DNA of 64,000 nt, from NCBI RefSeq assembly GCF_040081985.1, contig NZ_JBEBMH010000012.1:113790-177789 (forward strand). The letters are read 5' to 3'. The notes under the pieces are model-generated. The model was not told the origin of the DNA and did not search any database. It saw only the letters and a list, made by a program, of their open reading frames with translations. This document shows, piece after piece, positions 1-9,914 of the stretch (the first letter of the stretch is position 1; every line of letters begins with the position of its first letter). The DNA is from Kumtagia yinganensis (GTDB lineage Bacteria; Pseudomonadota; Alphaproteobacteria; Rhizobiales; Rhizobiaceae). The position numbers were made by a program, and so were the translations under genes.

Positions 1-287
1 AGGCCGGCGAATCGTCGGACGTGACGATCGTCCTCGACGCGGGCACGCTGTCCGTCTCGGCGCCCGGGGCCAACGAGATCGAGATATTCGCCGCGGCCAA
101 GGACGCCCAGGGCAACCGGAAATCCTTCGGCAAAGGTTATGGCGGCAGCGAGCTGACGACCCTGCCGGCGGGCGACTATCTCATCTCGGCCGGATATCCG
201 GAAACCGACCGGAAATCCGAGACGAGCGTGACGGTGAAGGCCGGGGAGCGTTCCGAGGTGACGGTGGCGAGGCAGCGGCCCGGCTGA
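1..287 (+). CDS. C-terminal tail of a beta-repeat protein (5' end outside window)
   Basis: The reading frame is open from the left edge to a TGA at 285-287, so only the last ~95 residues are seen. The tail holds two copies of a short motif, AGESSDVTIVL near the start and AGERSEVTVA at the end, enclosing a beta-rich unit with LPAGDYLISAGYPE. This alternation (a value-like strand, PAGDY, then KAGE.xEVTV) resembles the repeated carboxypeptidase-regulatory/PEGA-like modules at the C-terminus of rhizobial von Willebrand factor A proteins. That family assignment is from memory and uncertain. No catalytic motif is visible. It faces the following SDR gene tail to tail. Confidence 0.5.
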   Translation, partial: AGESSDVTIVLDAGTLSVSAPGANEIEIFAAAKDAQGNRKSFGKGYGGSELTTLPAGDYLISAGYPETDRKSETSVTVKAGERSEVTVARQRPG

Positions 288-324
288 TCGTTCCCCGATA
301 ATGTCCCTCCCCTCGGCGCGCCGG

Positions 325-1125
325 TCACGCGCTGAGAAAACCGCCGTCCGCCGCCAGCACATGGCCGACGACATAGGCGGACCGATCCGACGCCAGCCAC
401 ACCGCCGCCTCCGCGACCTCTTCCGGCCGGCCCATGCGGCGCAGCGGCAGGCCGGCGGCCACGGCGTCGAGCCCGCTCACGCCGCCGACCGCGGCGATCA
501 TCATGTCGGTGACCACCCGTCCCGGCGCGACCGCGTTGACGCGCACGCCCCGCGGCGCACACTCCATCGCCGCCGAACGCACGAGGGAGATCACGGCGGC
601 CTTCGAGGCTGAATAGATCGAGAAGCCCGGATTGGGATTGCGCACGCCGCTGACCGAGGCGTTGACGACGATGCTGCCCCCGCCCTGCGCTGCCATCGCC
701 GGAATCTGATGGCGCAGGCACAGGAACACCGAGCGGACATTGGCATCGAAGACGGCGTCGAAGGTCTCGCCGGTCTGCTCCTCGATCGGCTTGCGCGTCT
801 CCTGATGGCCGGCATTGTTGAAGGCCACGTCGATCCGCCCGAAGCGTTGCAGCGCGGTCGCCACCAGCATAGAAACATCCTCCTCGTCGGTGACATCGGC
901 CCGCACGAACAGGCTTTCGGCTCCGGCCGCCCGGCAGGCACTGGCGGCAGCCTCGCCTTCCGCGACACGCCGGCCCGCCACGATCACAGCCGCCGCACCC
1001 TCCCCGGCCATGAGTTTTGCCGCCGCGCGGCCGATGCCGCTGCCGCCGCCCGTCACCAGGCAGATTTTGCTTGCCATCCTGTTTTGAACGGGAGGCTCCG
1101 GCGAGGTTTTCAACGCTGCGGCCAT
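325..1125 (-). CDS. SDR family oxidoreductase
   Basis: Classical short-chain dehydrogenase/reductase, 266 aa. The Rossmann motif TGGGSGIGRAA lies near residues 25-35, NNAGHQE follows in mid-protein, and the catalytic Ser...YSASK tetrad is present (NASVSG, then YSASKAAV). The C-terminus DGGFLSA is typical of the family. It should perform an NAD(P)-dependent alcohol/ketone interconversion in the cytoplasm; the substrate cannot be read. The ATG at 1125 has a GGAGA 8 bases upstream. An internal ATG at 1077 (MASKICLVTGGG) matches the usual SDR N-terminus and is the alternative start. It is divergent from a MarR-type regulator gene 82 bp away, with a palindrome between them, so control by that regulator is likely. 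Confidence 0.85.
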   Translation of the reverse strand: MAAALKTSPEPPVQNRMASKICLVTGGGSGIGRAAAKLMAGEGAAAVIVAGRRVAEGEAAASACRAAGAESLFVRADVTDEEDVSMLVATALQRFGRIDVAFNNAGHQETRKPIEEQTGETFDAVFDANVRSVFLCLRHQIPAMAAQGGGSIVVNASVSGVRNPNPGFSIYSASKAAVISLVRSAAMECAPRGVRVNAVAPGRVVTDMMIAAVGGVSGLDAVAAGLPLRRMGRPEEVAEAAVWLASDRSAYVVGHVLAADGGFLSA

Positions 1126-1167
1126 TCTCGTATCTCCAGTCGGTATGACGACGTCTTGCGGAAATTA

Positions 1168-1184
1168 AGTTGTATGATACAACT
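1168..1184. promoter_or_regulatory. Probable MarR-type operator palindrome
   Basis: AGTTGTATGATACAACT is a perfect inverted repeat with 8-bp arms around one central base. It sits in the 82-bp gap between the divergent SDR and MarR-acetyltransferase genes, 24 bp before the regulator's ATG. Size, AT-richness and position suit autoregulation and repression of the SDR gene by the neighbouring MarR protein. Binding itself is inferred. Confidence 0.6.
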
Positions 1185-1207
1185 ATATTCTAAAAAGGAA
1201 AGCCTTC

Positions 1208-2170
1208 ATGGATCGTCGACAAGACCGGCCACAGATCGAAAAGGTGCGCGACGCCTCGCGCCGGGTTGTCCGCGAACTGGGTTTCATGAAACCGACGGTG
1301 GGCGCCACCGGCCTGCCGATTTCCGCGGTACATGCGCTGATCGAGATCGGCGCCCGCGAAAGCCTGACGGCGGCAGCGCTCGGCGACACCCTCAATTTGG
1401 AAAAGTCGAGCGTCAGCCGCATGCTGCGCAAGCTGGTCGAGTCCGGCGAGATCGAGGAGCGCGAAAATCCGCACGATGCGCGCTCGAAAATCCTGTCGCT
1501 GACCGCCCACGGCCGCGACATGCTGCGGCGGATCGACCGTTTCGGCCGCGGCCAGGTCGAGGGGGCCTTCAGCCATCTGTCGCACGACCAGCGGCGCATC
1601 GTCGTTGCCGGGCTCGACGCCTATGCCGGCGCGCTGGCGACCGCGCGCCAGGCAGAGAGGGGCCCGCCCGCGCCGGCGGAAATCGAAATCGTCTCGGGTT
1701 ATGTGCCGGGTGTCATCGGTCGCGTCGCCGAGATGCACGGGCGCTACTACGCCGAGCCTTACGGTTTCGGGCGGTTCTTCGAAGCGAAGGTGGCCAGCGG
1801 CATCGCCGAGTTCTCGGCGAGGCTGGATAGGCCGATGAACGGCCTCTGGGCGGCGCTGCGCGGCGGCGAGATCGTCGGCACCGTCGCCGTCGACGGCGAG
1901 GATTTCGGGCCTGGCATCGGCCATCTGCGCTGGTTCATCATGGACGATGCCGTGCGCGGGCTGGGCATCGGGCGCCGTCTCCTGTCGCAAGCCGTCGCCT
2001 TCTGCGACCGTCAGGAATTCGGCCACGTCGACCTCTGGACCTTACGCGGCCTCGACGCGGCGCGAAAGCTCTACGAGGATTTCGGTTTCACGCTGGCCGA
2101 GGAACTTGTTGGCGATCAGTGGGGCAGAGAGGTAACCGAACAACGTTTTCGACGCTTGGCGCGAACCTGA
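1208..2170 (+). CDS. MarR-family regulator fused to a GNAT acetyltransferase
   Basis: A 320-aa two-domain protein. Residues ~10-145 form a MarR winged helix; LNLEKSSVSRMLRKLVESG is the recognition region and ENPHDARSKILSLT the wing. Residues ~155-320 form a GNAT acetyltransferase with the acetyl-CoA motif VRGLGIGRRLL near residue 250 and a C-terminal ARKLYEDFGF. Fusions of this layout are known in bacteria; the acetylated substrate is not known here. The start ATG is preceded by AAAAAGGAAAGCC. The gene is divergent from an SDR gene across a 17-bp palindrome, so autoregulation is likely. Single copy of each domain, no truncation. Confidence 0.85.
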   Translation: MDRRQDRPQIEKVRDASRRVVRELGFMKPTVGATGLPISAVHALIEIGARESLTAAALGDTLNLEKSSVSRMLRKLVESGEIEERENPHDARSKILSLTAHGRDMLRRIDRFGRGQVEGAFSHLSHDQRRIVVAGLDAYAGALATARQAERGPPAPAEIEIVSGYVPGVIGRVAEMHGRYYAEPYGFGRFFEAKVASGIAEFSARLDRPMNGLWAALRGGEIVGTVAVDGEDFGPGIGHLRWFIMDDAVRGLGIGRRLLSQAVAFCDRQEFGHVDLWTLRGLDAARKLYEDFGFTLAEELVGDQWGREVTEQRFRRLART

Positions 2171-2308
2171 GCCCGCCCGGGGCTTGCGCTTTCGGGAGCG
2201 GGCGTCGGCGAACCCCACCTATCCGCGTAAGGCCCCGAGGGCGCTCAACGCACTGGCGCCAGAGGCCGCAACCAGCTCCGGTTCTGAAAATCCGCTCGAT
2301 TGAGGCGA

Positions 2309-2383
<75 letters not shown>

Positions 2384-2565
2384 TATCCGAATGCGGCGCC
2401 TTCTGCCACATGGTGCGGACAAGCGCAAGGCGTCTGTGAATGCCTTTGTCTCGCCCGCGAGGCGCCATCAGCGGGCCGCATTTTTTCGGCCTTGATGGAC
2501 CGTCGAACACGCGGACGGGATGAGATACATTGATCCAGTTCCAGTGACGATGCCGGACGGGGACC

Positions 2566-2754
2566 GTGGCGGACGAAAAGCAGGACAGAGTGCAGGGAAA
2601 ATCCGGGCGCGCCGCAAGGCTCGCCAGCGAACTGCGCGCCAACCTCGCCCGCCGCAAGGCGCAGGCGCGGTCGAGAGGGGCCGAGGGAAAGCAACCGCGG
2701 TCGCCTGAGCCTGAAAGCGGCGTGGAGAACAGGCCGGCGGAAGCCGACGAATGA
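2566..2754 (+). CDS. Small basic hypothetical protein upstream of murA
   Basis: A 62-aa product rich in Arg, Lys, Ala and Glu. Its middle, ARLASELRANLARRKAQARS, should be a strongly charged amphipathic helix. The start is GTG at 2566 with a GACGGGG stretch upstream. Small proteins with this helix are, from memory, common before murA in Mesorhizobium. No domain or function is recognised. The 130-bp gap to murA and the shared direction allow co-transcription. Because it is short and Arg-rich in a high-GC genome, a spurious frame cannot be excluded. Confidence 0.5.
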   Translation: MADEKQDRVQGKSGRAARLASELRANLARRKAQARSRGAEGKQPRSPEPESGVENRPAEADE

Positions 2755-2887
2755 GCATAGCCGTGTTGAAAGGCGTCCATGGAGCCCCGCGCAGGGGCAT
2801 TTCTTGAACCGCGCAACGCTATCGTTTACAGCGTGCGCTTTGGGTTATCCTTCAAAATCCGGGTGATTCGCCGGGAAAGTGATTTTC

Positions 2888-4177
<1,290 letters not shown>

Positions 4178-4192
4178 GCAGCGCGCCGGCGC

Positions 4193-6073
4193 TTACCCCG
4201 CCGGCAGACCCCGCGCAATAAGCCGCGCCAACCGCTCGGAAAACGCCTTTGCGTCCACCGGCTTGTCGCCGTCGAGCACGCGCGCCTCGTCGTAGAGCAG
4301 ATGCGCCACGTCCTCCTTGAACGCCTTGTCGCCGTCGCCGAGTTTTGCCAGCGCGGTGACGCGGCCGTTGCGCGGGTTGATCTCCAGGATCGGCTTTGCC
4401 GCCGAATCGAGCCGGCCGGCCGCGCTCATCAGCCGTTCGAACTGCCGGTCGGGACCGTGATCGGGCGCCACAAGGCAGACGGCGCTCTCGGTCAGGCGCT
4501 CCGAGGCCTTCACATCCGACACCGCGTCGCCGAGCGACGCCTTCACGAAAGCCAGGAACTCCGCCACGTCCGGCGCGGTCTCCGCATCGGCCTTCGCCGC
4601 CTCGTCCAGCAGCGGGACCTCCGAGAGGTCGCTGGCGCCCTGGGTCACCGACTTGAACGGCTTGCCGTCGAATTCCGGCGCGTTCATCACCCAGAAGCTG
4701 TCGACCGGATCGGTCAGCAGCAGGACTTCAAGGCCGCGCGCCCGAAAACCCTCGAGCTGCGGCGAGGCTTCCAGCCGCGCCCGGTCGTCGCCGGTCATGA
4801 AGAAGATCGCCTTCTGCTTCTCCTTCATGGCGGAAACGTAATCGGCCAGGCCACGCCAGCCTTCGCCTGAAGCCGTCGACCTGAAGCGTGCCAGCTTCAA
4901 AAGCTGCTCGCGGCGCTCATAATCCTCGTAAATGCCTTCCTTGAGGACGACGCCGAAATTTTCCCAGATTTTCGCATAGGCATCGGCGTCGTTGTCGGCC
5001 AGCTTGGCGAGGTCGCCGAGCACGCGGCCGGTCACGCCCTTGCGGATCGCCGTCAGCAGCGGGCTTTCCTGGATCATCTCGCGCGACACGTTGAGCGGCA
5101 GGTCGGCCGAATCGACGATGCCGCGCACGAAGCGCAGGTAGCGTGGCAAAAGGTCGGCGTCGTCGGTGATGAACACGCGCTTGACGTAGAGCTTCATGCG
5201 CCCCTTGCGATCCTGGTCGAACAGGTCGAAGGGCCGCGAACCCGGCACAAAGGCGAGCACGCTGTATTCGTGCCGCCCCTCGGCGCGGAAATGGATCGTG
5301 GAGGCCGGCTCGTCATACTGGCCGGCGACGCTGCGATAGAAGTCGGTGTATTCCTCCGGCTTCACCTCGCTCTTGGGCTTCGTCCACAGCGCGGTGCCGT
5401 CAGCGACCTCCTTGGCTTCCTCGCCCGGCTTCTCGACGATGGAGATCGGCACCGGCACGTGACCGGACTGCGATTTCACCAGCCGCTCCAGCGTGTAGCG
5501 CTCGGAGTAGTTTTTCGCGTCTTCCATCAAGTGCAGGATCACGCGCGTGCCGCGCTTCGGTGCCTCGTCGAGCGCCACCGGGCCGATTTCATATTCGCCC
5601 TTGCCGTCCGAAGACCAGCGCCACGCTTCGCCGCTGCCGGCCTGGCGGGTGATCACGTCGACCCGGTCGGCAACCATGAAGGCCGAATAGAAGCCGACGC
5701 CGAACTGGCCGACGAACTGCGCCCCGTCCTTCGCGGCCTCGATGCGCTCCATGAAGGCGCGCGTGCCGGAACGCGCGATGGTGCCCAGCGCCTCGGCCAT
5801 CTCGTCACGGCTCATGCCGATGCCGTTGTCCTCGACAGCAAGGGTCTTCGCCTCCGGATCGGCAGCGATGCCGATGCGCGGCTTCGGATCGTCGCCGAGC
5901 AGTTCTGGCCGGGTGATCGCCTCGTAGCGCAGCTTTTCGCAGGCATCCGCCGCGTTGGAAATCAGCTCGCGCAGGAAAACGTCCCGGTCCGAATAGACCG
6001 AATGCACCATCATGTGCAGCAGTTTTGAAACATCGGCCTCGAAGCTTTTGGTCTCGGTCGTTTCGGTGATCAT
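4193..6073 (-). CDS. htpG: Molecular chaperone HtpG (bacterial Hsp90)
   Basis: 626 aa, full length for HtpG. The N-terminal GHKL ATPase motifs are all visible: ELISNAADACEKLRYE, DNGIGMS and GQFGVGFYSAFMVAD. The middle domain (WTKPKSEV, FFMTGDDR) and the C-terminal dimerisation region follow. It is an ATP-dependent cytosolic chaperone acting on stressed or regulatory client proteins. The ATG at 6073 is preceded by GGAGAGTC. The gene stands alone on the minus strand, convergent with murA. A possible heat-shock promoter lies about 130-160 bp upstream. Confidence 0.97.
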   Translation of the reverse strand: MITETTETKSFEADVSKLLHMMVHSVYSDRDVFLRELISNAADACEKLRYEAITRPELLGDDPKPRIGIAADPEAKTLAVEDNGIGMSRDEMAEALGTIARSGTRAFMERIEAAKDGAQFVGQFGVGFYSAFMVADRVDVITRQAGSGEAWRWSSDGKGEYEIGPVALDEAPKRGTRVILHLMEDAKNYSERYTLERLVKSQSGHVPVPISIVEKPGEEAKEVADGTALWTKPKSEVKPEEYTDFYRSVAGQYDEPASTIHFRAEGRHEYSVLAFVPGSRPFDLFDQDRKGRMKLYVKRVFITDDADLLPRYLRFVRGIVDSADLPLNVSREMIQESPLLTAIRKGVTGRVLGDLAKLADNDADAYAKIWENFGVVLKEGIYEDYERREQLLKLARFRSTASGEGWRGLADYVSAMKEKQKAIFFMTGDDRARLEASPQLEGFRARGLEVLLLTDPVDSFWVMNAPEFDGKPFKSVTQGASDLSEVPLLDEAAKADAETAPDVAEFLAFVKASLGDAVSDVKASERLTESAVCLVAPDHGPDRQFERLMSAAGRLDSAAKPILEINPRNGRVTALAKLGDGDKAFKEDVAHLLYDEARVLDGDKPVDAKAFSERLARLIARGLPAG

Positions 6074-6204
6074 GACTCTCCGTCCGTAATGCGGCTTCGG
6101 CGCACGAAATGGCGGGCCGGTGCGCGATTTTCAAGATGATTCTCGGGGCGCGCATCAGCAATCGGCAGCCATCCACAGTGACCCAATGCGGTTTGAACAC
6201 CCCC

Positions 6205-6235
6205 AAAGGGGGGAAGACTCTTTCGCGTAACCAAG
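6205..6235 (-). promoter_or_regulatory. Possible heat-shock (RpoH-type) promoter of htpG
   Basis: On the minus strand CTTGGTT (6235-6229) is followed after 15 bases by CCCCCCTTT (6213-6205). This is roughly the sigma-32 layout CTTGAAA / CCCCAT, and htpG is a usual sigma-32 target. The match is partial and the distance to the ATG is ~130 bp, so this is a weak call. Confidence 0.25.
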
Positions 6236-6733
6236 AAAATTTTCCCGGATTCGGGCCGGCTTGTCCGGCAAACCCTTGTTTTTATTTGAACAGTCTCCTC
6301 AGGCCCGACGCAAGAATGTTGCCGCGAACGATTCTCGTCCCCCTCCCGAAAGCCTGCCTCATACTTGTGGCCAGTTCCTCCCGCGGGAACGCCGGTCATG
6401 ACGGTGATTTGCGGGGAGGGATCGGTGTCCGGAGGGTAGCGGCTAACGTGGCCGCGAGGGCCGGAGTTCGTTCCGGAGTTCCTGTGATCCCCGCACCAAT
6501 CGGGGACGAGATGGGGTATGATCGCCATCGGCTCGAACGTGAATACATATCGCCGGCGCATGCCGGGTCTGATCGTGTAGTTTCGGGAATGGAACGGATA
6601 AAAAGACGCCGGATGGGCGGCCGGAAGGTCGCAAATAAACAATAAGATGAGCGAGCTTGCGGCCGCCCGTCTTCCCGAACTCCTCAATGGCCAGACGCGA
6701 AAGCGGGCGTGGCGACGGGGGCTGTTGCATGCA
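6236..6733. other. Intergenic stretch without recognisable gene
   Basis: Between the htpG promoter area and the dispersed palindrome lies about 500 bp. Open frames exist on both strands (for example plus 6109-6645), but none has a family motif, a good ribosome-binding site or conserved character. No RNA gene is recognised. It may hold a decayed gene. Confidence 0.5.
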
Positions 6734-6806
6734 GGGGACAGTTTACCTTTATCCCCGGATACGACGATCGGATGTTCAAGCGAGGGGATGAAGGTAAACT
6801 GTCCCC
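6734..6806. repeat. Dispersed REP-like palindrome, copy 1
   Basis: A 73-bp imperfect palindrome. The left arm 6734-6756 starts GGGGACAGTTTACCTT and ends ATCCCC; the right arm 6784-6806 is its inverse, ending GGTAAACTGTCCCC, with one mismatch in 23 and a 27-base loop. A second copy with the same termini lies at 43599-43677. The shared GGGGACAGTTTAC end and foldback structure suggest a REP/MITE-like mobile repeat. This copy lies just before the DUF2948-hisD transcription unit. Confidence 0.75.
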
Positions 6807-6892
6807 GGGCGCTCCCTACTCCGCCGCCGGTTGCGCGCCCCGGCAAGACCGCATAGTTAGGCAAAACCCTGCCGGAACCGCTGCGACGGACC

Positions 6893-7327
6893 ATGGATCA
6901 GCTAAAGCTAGTCGCCCTCGACGAAGAAGACCTGAACATCGTCTCGGCGCATGTGCAGGACGCGGTGATGAGATTGGGCGATCTCAAATTCCTGCCGCGC
7001 GATCGACGCTTCGTCATGCCGATGAACCGTTTCGCCTGGGAAACGCAATCAGGCCTTTTTCCGGACAAGCCGCAGCGCCGCAACAGCGTGCTGCATTTCG
7101 AACGGGTGAATTCGGCGAAGGCGGCCGGCCTGCCTCGCGACAAGCCGGTCGAAACATTGTCGCTGCTCGCCCTGCGGTTCCTGCCGTCGCAGGCGCCGGC
7201 TGGAGCGATCGAGCTGGTTTTCTCCGGGGGCGGCATGTTGCGTCTCGAGGTCGAGTGCATCGAGGCAAAACTGTCCGACCTGGGAGGCGCTTGGGAAGCC
7301 TCCTCGCGGCCGAAACACAAGACCTGA
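6893..7327 (+). CDS. DUF2948 family protein
   Basis: 144 aa. The N-terminus LKLVALDEEDLNIVSAHVQDAV, followed by FLPRDRRFVMPMNRFAWE and a C-terminal VECIEAKLSDLGGAW, is characteristic of DUF2948, a family found directly upstream of hisD in alphaproteobacteria. Function unknown; no catalytic residues or membrane segments are evident. It starts at ATG 6893 and ends 9 bp before hisD, so the two are very probably co-transcribed. Confidence 0.85.
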   Translation: MDQLKLVALDEEDLNIVSAHVQDAVMRLGDLKFLPRDRRFVMPMNRFAWETQSGLFPDKPQRRNSVLHFERVNSAKAAGLPRDKPVETLSLLALRFLPSQAPAGAIELVFSGGGMLRLEVECIEAKLSDLGGAWEASSRPKHKT

Positions 7328-7336
7328 GTATCCGCC

Positions 7337-8629
7337 TTGGCCATCACACTTCGCACCTCCGAGGCCGATTTCGAGCAGCGTTTCCAGGCGCTGCTAACCG
7401 CCAAACGCGAGGATTCGCCGGAGGTCGACCAGGCGGTGCGCGGCATCATCGCCCGGGTGCGCGCCGAGGGCGACGCCGTGCTCAAGGAACTGACCAAAAA
7501 ATTCGACCGCGCCGACCTCGACGCGATTGGTCTGCGTGTCCGTCCCGACGATGTCGCCGCCGCCTATGCCAAAGCCGATCCGGAAACGGTGGAGGCGCTG
7601 AAATTCGCGCGCGACCGCATCGAACGCCATCACGGCAGGCAGATGCCGAAGGACGACCGCTATGTCGATCCCATCGGCGTAGAGCTGGGCTCGCGCTGGA
7701 CGGCGGTCGAATCGGTCGGGCTCTACGTGCCGGGGGGTCTCGCCAGCTATCCAAGCTCTGTACTGATGAACGCCGTCCCGGCGAGGGTCGCCGGCGTCGA
7801 GCGCATCGTGATCGCCGTGCCGCCGACCGGCGGCGACATCAACCCGCTGGTGCTTGTCGCGGCGGACATCGCCGGCGTCTCCGAAATCTACCGGGTCGGC
7901 GGCGCGCAGGCGATTGCCGCCCTTGCCTACGGCACCGAAACGATCCAGCCGGTCGCCAAGATCGTCGGGCCCGGCAACGCCTATGTCGCGGTCGCCAAGC
8001 GGCAGGTTTTCGGGCAGGTCGGCATCGATTCGATCGCCGGACCGTCCGAGGTTCTGGTCGTCGCCGACAGGCACAATGATCCAGAATGGCTGGCCTCGGA
8101 TCTGCTGGCCCAGGCCGAGCACGGCATGGGCGCACAGTCGATCCTTATCACCGACGATTCCGGCTTCGCGGCGGAAGTCGAACGGGCCGTCGATGGGCAG
8201 TTGAAGACTTTGGCCAGCCGCGACCATGCAAGCGCGAGCTGGCGCGATTTCGGCGCGCTCATCGTCGTCGACCGGCTGGACGACGCCTTGCCGCTGGTCG
8301 ACCGCATCGCCGCCGAGCATGTCGAGCTCGCTTTCGACGGTGCCGAGGAGTTCTTCGCCAGGATGCGCAACGCCGGCGCCGTATTCATCGGCCGCCATAC
8401 GCCGGAAGTCATCGGCGACTATGTCGGCGGCTCCAACCACGTCCTGCCCACCGCGCGTTCCGCCCGTTTCTCGTCCGGCCTCTCGGTGCTCGACTTCGTC
8501 AAGCGCACCTCCGTGCTGAAACTCGGGCCGAAGCAGTTGAAGGCTCTCGCGCCGGCGGCGATCGCGCTGGCAGAGGCCGAGGGCCTGCCCGGCCATGCGC
8601 GCTCCGTCGCCATCCGGCTGAACATGTAG
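7337..8629 (+). CDS. hisD: Histidinol dehydrogenase HisD
   Basis: 430 aa. It oxidises L-histidinol twice with NAD to L-histidine, the last steps of histidine synthesis. Family landmarks: GLYVPGG, GPGNAYVAVAKR, GIDSIAGPSEVLVVAD, the zinc-site AQAEHGMGAQS and GDYVGGSNHVLPT near the C-terminus. The start is TTG at 7337 (TTG-GCC-ATC-ACA, giving MAIT), matching the rhizobial N-terminus; no ATG lies nearby. It is sandwiched between DUF2948 and UPF0262 genes with gaps of 9 and 6 bp, an arrangement typical of Rhizobiales. Confidence 0.97.
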   Translation: MAITLRTSEADFEQRFQALLTAKREDSPEVDQAVRGIIARVRAEGDAVLKELTKKFDRADLDAIGLRVRPDDVAAAYAKADPETVEALKFARDRIERHHGRQMPKDDRYVDPIGVELGSRWTAVESVGLYVPGGLASYPSSVLMNAVPARVAGVERIVIAVPPTGGDINPLVLVAADIAGVSEIYRVGGAQAIAALAYGTETIQPVAKIVGPGNAYVAVAKRQVFGQVGIDSIAGPSEVLVVADRHNDPEWLASDLLAQAEHGMGAQSILITDDSGFAAEVERAVDGQLKTLASRDHASASWRDFGALIVVDRLDDALPLVDRIAAEHVELAFDGAEEFFARMRNAGAVFIGRHTPEVIGDYVGGSNHVLPTARSARFSSGLSVLDFVKRTSVLKLGPKQLKALAPAAIALAEAEGLPGHARSVAIRLNM

Positions 8630-8635
8630 GCGGCG

Positions 8636-9121
8636 ATGTCGGGCACCGGCCGAACCAACGCCAGGCTGGTCGACGTCGAGCTCGACGAATCGATCGGACG
8701 TTCGACGCCCGACATCGAACACGAGCGCGCGGTCGCCATTTTCGACCTGATCGAAGAGAACCGCTTCCAGCCGGCCGGCGACGCCGGCGGCGGTCCCTAT
8801 CGGCTGAAACTGTCGCTCGTCGATTCGCGGCTGGTCTTCGTCATATCGCGCGAAACCGGCGCGCCGGTCGTCACCCACATCCTGTCGCTGACCCCCTTCC
8901 GCCGCATCGTGAAGGACTATTTCCTGATCTGCGAAAGCTATTACGAGGCGATCCGCTCCTCGACGCCCAGCCAGATCGAGGCGATCGACATGGGGCGGCG
9001 CGGCCTCCACAACGACGGTTCGCAGACGCTGCTCGACCGGCTTACCGGCAAGATCGAGCTCGACTTCGACACGGCGCGGCGACTCTTCACGCTGATCTGT
9101 GTGCTGCATTGGCGTGGCTAG
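8636..9121 (+). CDS. UPF0262 family protein
   Basis: 161 aa. RLVDVELDESIGRSTPDIEHER at the start, LIEENRFQP, the middle FVISRETGAPVVTHILSLTPFRRIVKDY and the end LLDRLTGKIELDFDTARRLFTLICVLHWR identify UPF0262, an alphaproteobacterial family of unknown role. The ATG lies 6 bp after hisD. The product looks cytoplasmic. Its position within the hisD-infA run is conserved in relatives, which suggests co-expression rather than a shared pathway. Confidence 0.9.
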   Translation: MSGTGRTNARLVDVELDESIGRSTPDIEHERAVAIFDLIEENRFQPAGDAGGGPYRLKLSLVDSRLVFVISRETGAPVVTHILSLTPFRRIVKDYFLICESYYEAIRSSTPSQIEAIDMGRRGLHNDGSQTLLDRLTGKIELDFDTARRLFTLICVLHWRG

Positions 9122-9129
9122 GGGGCGAT

Positions 9130-9555
9130 TTGAGCACCCTCCCCCGGTCGATCCTGTTCATGTGCCGCATGAACGCGGTGCGCTCGCCGATGGCCGAGGC
9201 CGAGGCGCGGCGCATGCTTCCCAAGACCGTCTATGTCGCGTCCGCCGGCATTCGCCGCGGCGAACCCGACCCTTTCGTCGACGCGGTGTTGGCCGAGGAC
9301 GGATTGCCGACACAACGCCATCGTTCGAAGACGCTCGACGACCTCGAAGACGACTATTTCGACCTGATCGTCACACTGGCGCCGGAAGCTCATCACGCGG
9401 CGCTGGAACTGACACGCTCGCTGGCGATCGACGTCGAATACTGGCCGACGCCCGACCCGACCATAGTGACCGGAACGCGCGACCAGATCATGGCGGCCTA
9501 TCGTGACGTCCGCGAGCGGCTGAAGGCGCGCATTTCGGCACGATTCAGCGTGTGA
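9130..9555 (+). CDS. Low molecular weight phosphatase / arsenate reductase-like protein
   Basis: 141 aa. Near the N-terminus ILFMCRMNAVRSPMAEA contains the CX5R active-site loop (C-R-M-N-A-V-R) of the LMW protein-tyrosine-phosphatase fold. TVYVASAGIRRGEPDPFVD follows, and the acid loop is TPDPT near residue 110. It may dephosphorylate proteins or act like ArsC; the substrate is unknown. The start is TTG at 9130, 8 bp after the UPF0262 stop, with AGGGGG upstream. The gene belongs to the hisD-infA conserved order. Confidence 0.85.
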   Translation: MSTLPRSILFMCRMNAVRSPMAEAEARRMLPKTVYVASAGIRRGEPDPFVDAVLAEDGLPTQRHRSKTLDDLEDDYFDLIVTLAPEAHHAALELTRSLAIDVEYWPTPDPTIVTGTRDQIMAAYRDVRERLKARISARFSV

Positions 9556-9670
9556 GTATCCGGTTCCGACAACCGAATATGCGTGTTCACAAAGAGTCCA
9601 TAATCATATAGGTTCCGCGCAATTCTCCGGACCAGAGTTCCGGACACAACCATCCAAGCAAAGGTAGCGA

Positions 9671-9889
9671 ATGCCGAAGGAAGAAGTCCTCGAGTTTCCG
9701 GGTATGGTCACAGAACTGCTCCCGAACGCCATGTTCCGGGTGAAACTCGAAAACGAACACGAGATCATCGCTCATACGGCCGGCCGTATGCGCAAGAACC
9801 GCATCCGCGTGCTTACCGGCGACAAGGTCCTCGTCGAAATGACGCCCTACGATCTGACCAAGGGCCGCATCACCTACCGCTTCAAGTGA
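9671..9889 (+). CDS. infA: Translation initiation factor IF-1
   Basis: 72 aa, exactly the family length. An S1-like OB fold is seen through GMVTELLPNAMFRVKLEN, HTAGRMRKNRIRVLTGDKV and the C-terminal DLTKGRITYRFK. It binds the 30S A-site and assists IF-2/IF-3 in initiation. The ATG at 9671 follows AAAGGTAGCGA. A 115-bp gap upstream, AT-richer than its surroundings, probably holds its own promoter. maf follows 25 bp downstream. Confidence 0.98.
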   Translation: MPKEEVLEFPGMVTELLPNAMFRVKLENEHEIIAHTAGRMRKNRIRVLTGDKVLVEMTPYDLTKGRITYRFK

Positions 9890-9914
9890 CCGGGCCGGCC
9901 CACGGCTCTTGGCG

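Noticed and set aside
5270..6028. 252-codon plus-strand frame opposite htpG
   Set aside because: Antisense shadow of a strongly conserved gene; no family motif and no ribosome-binding site.
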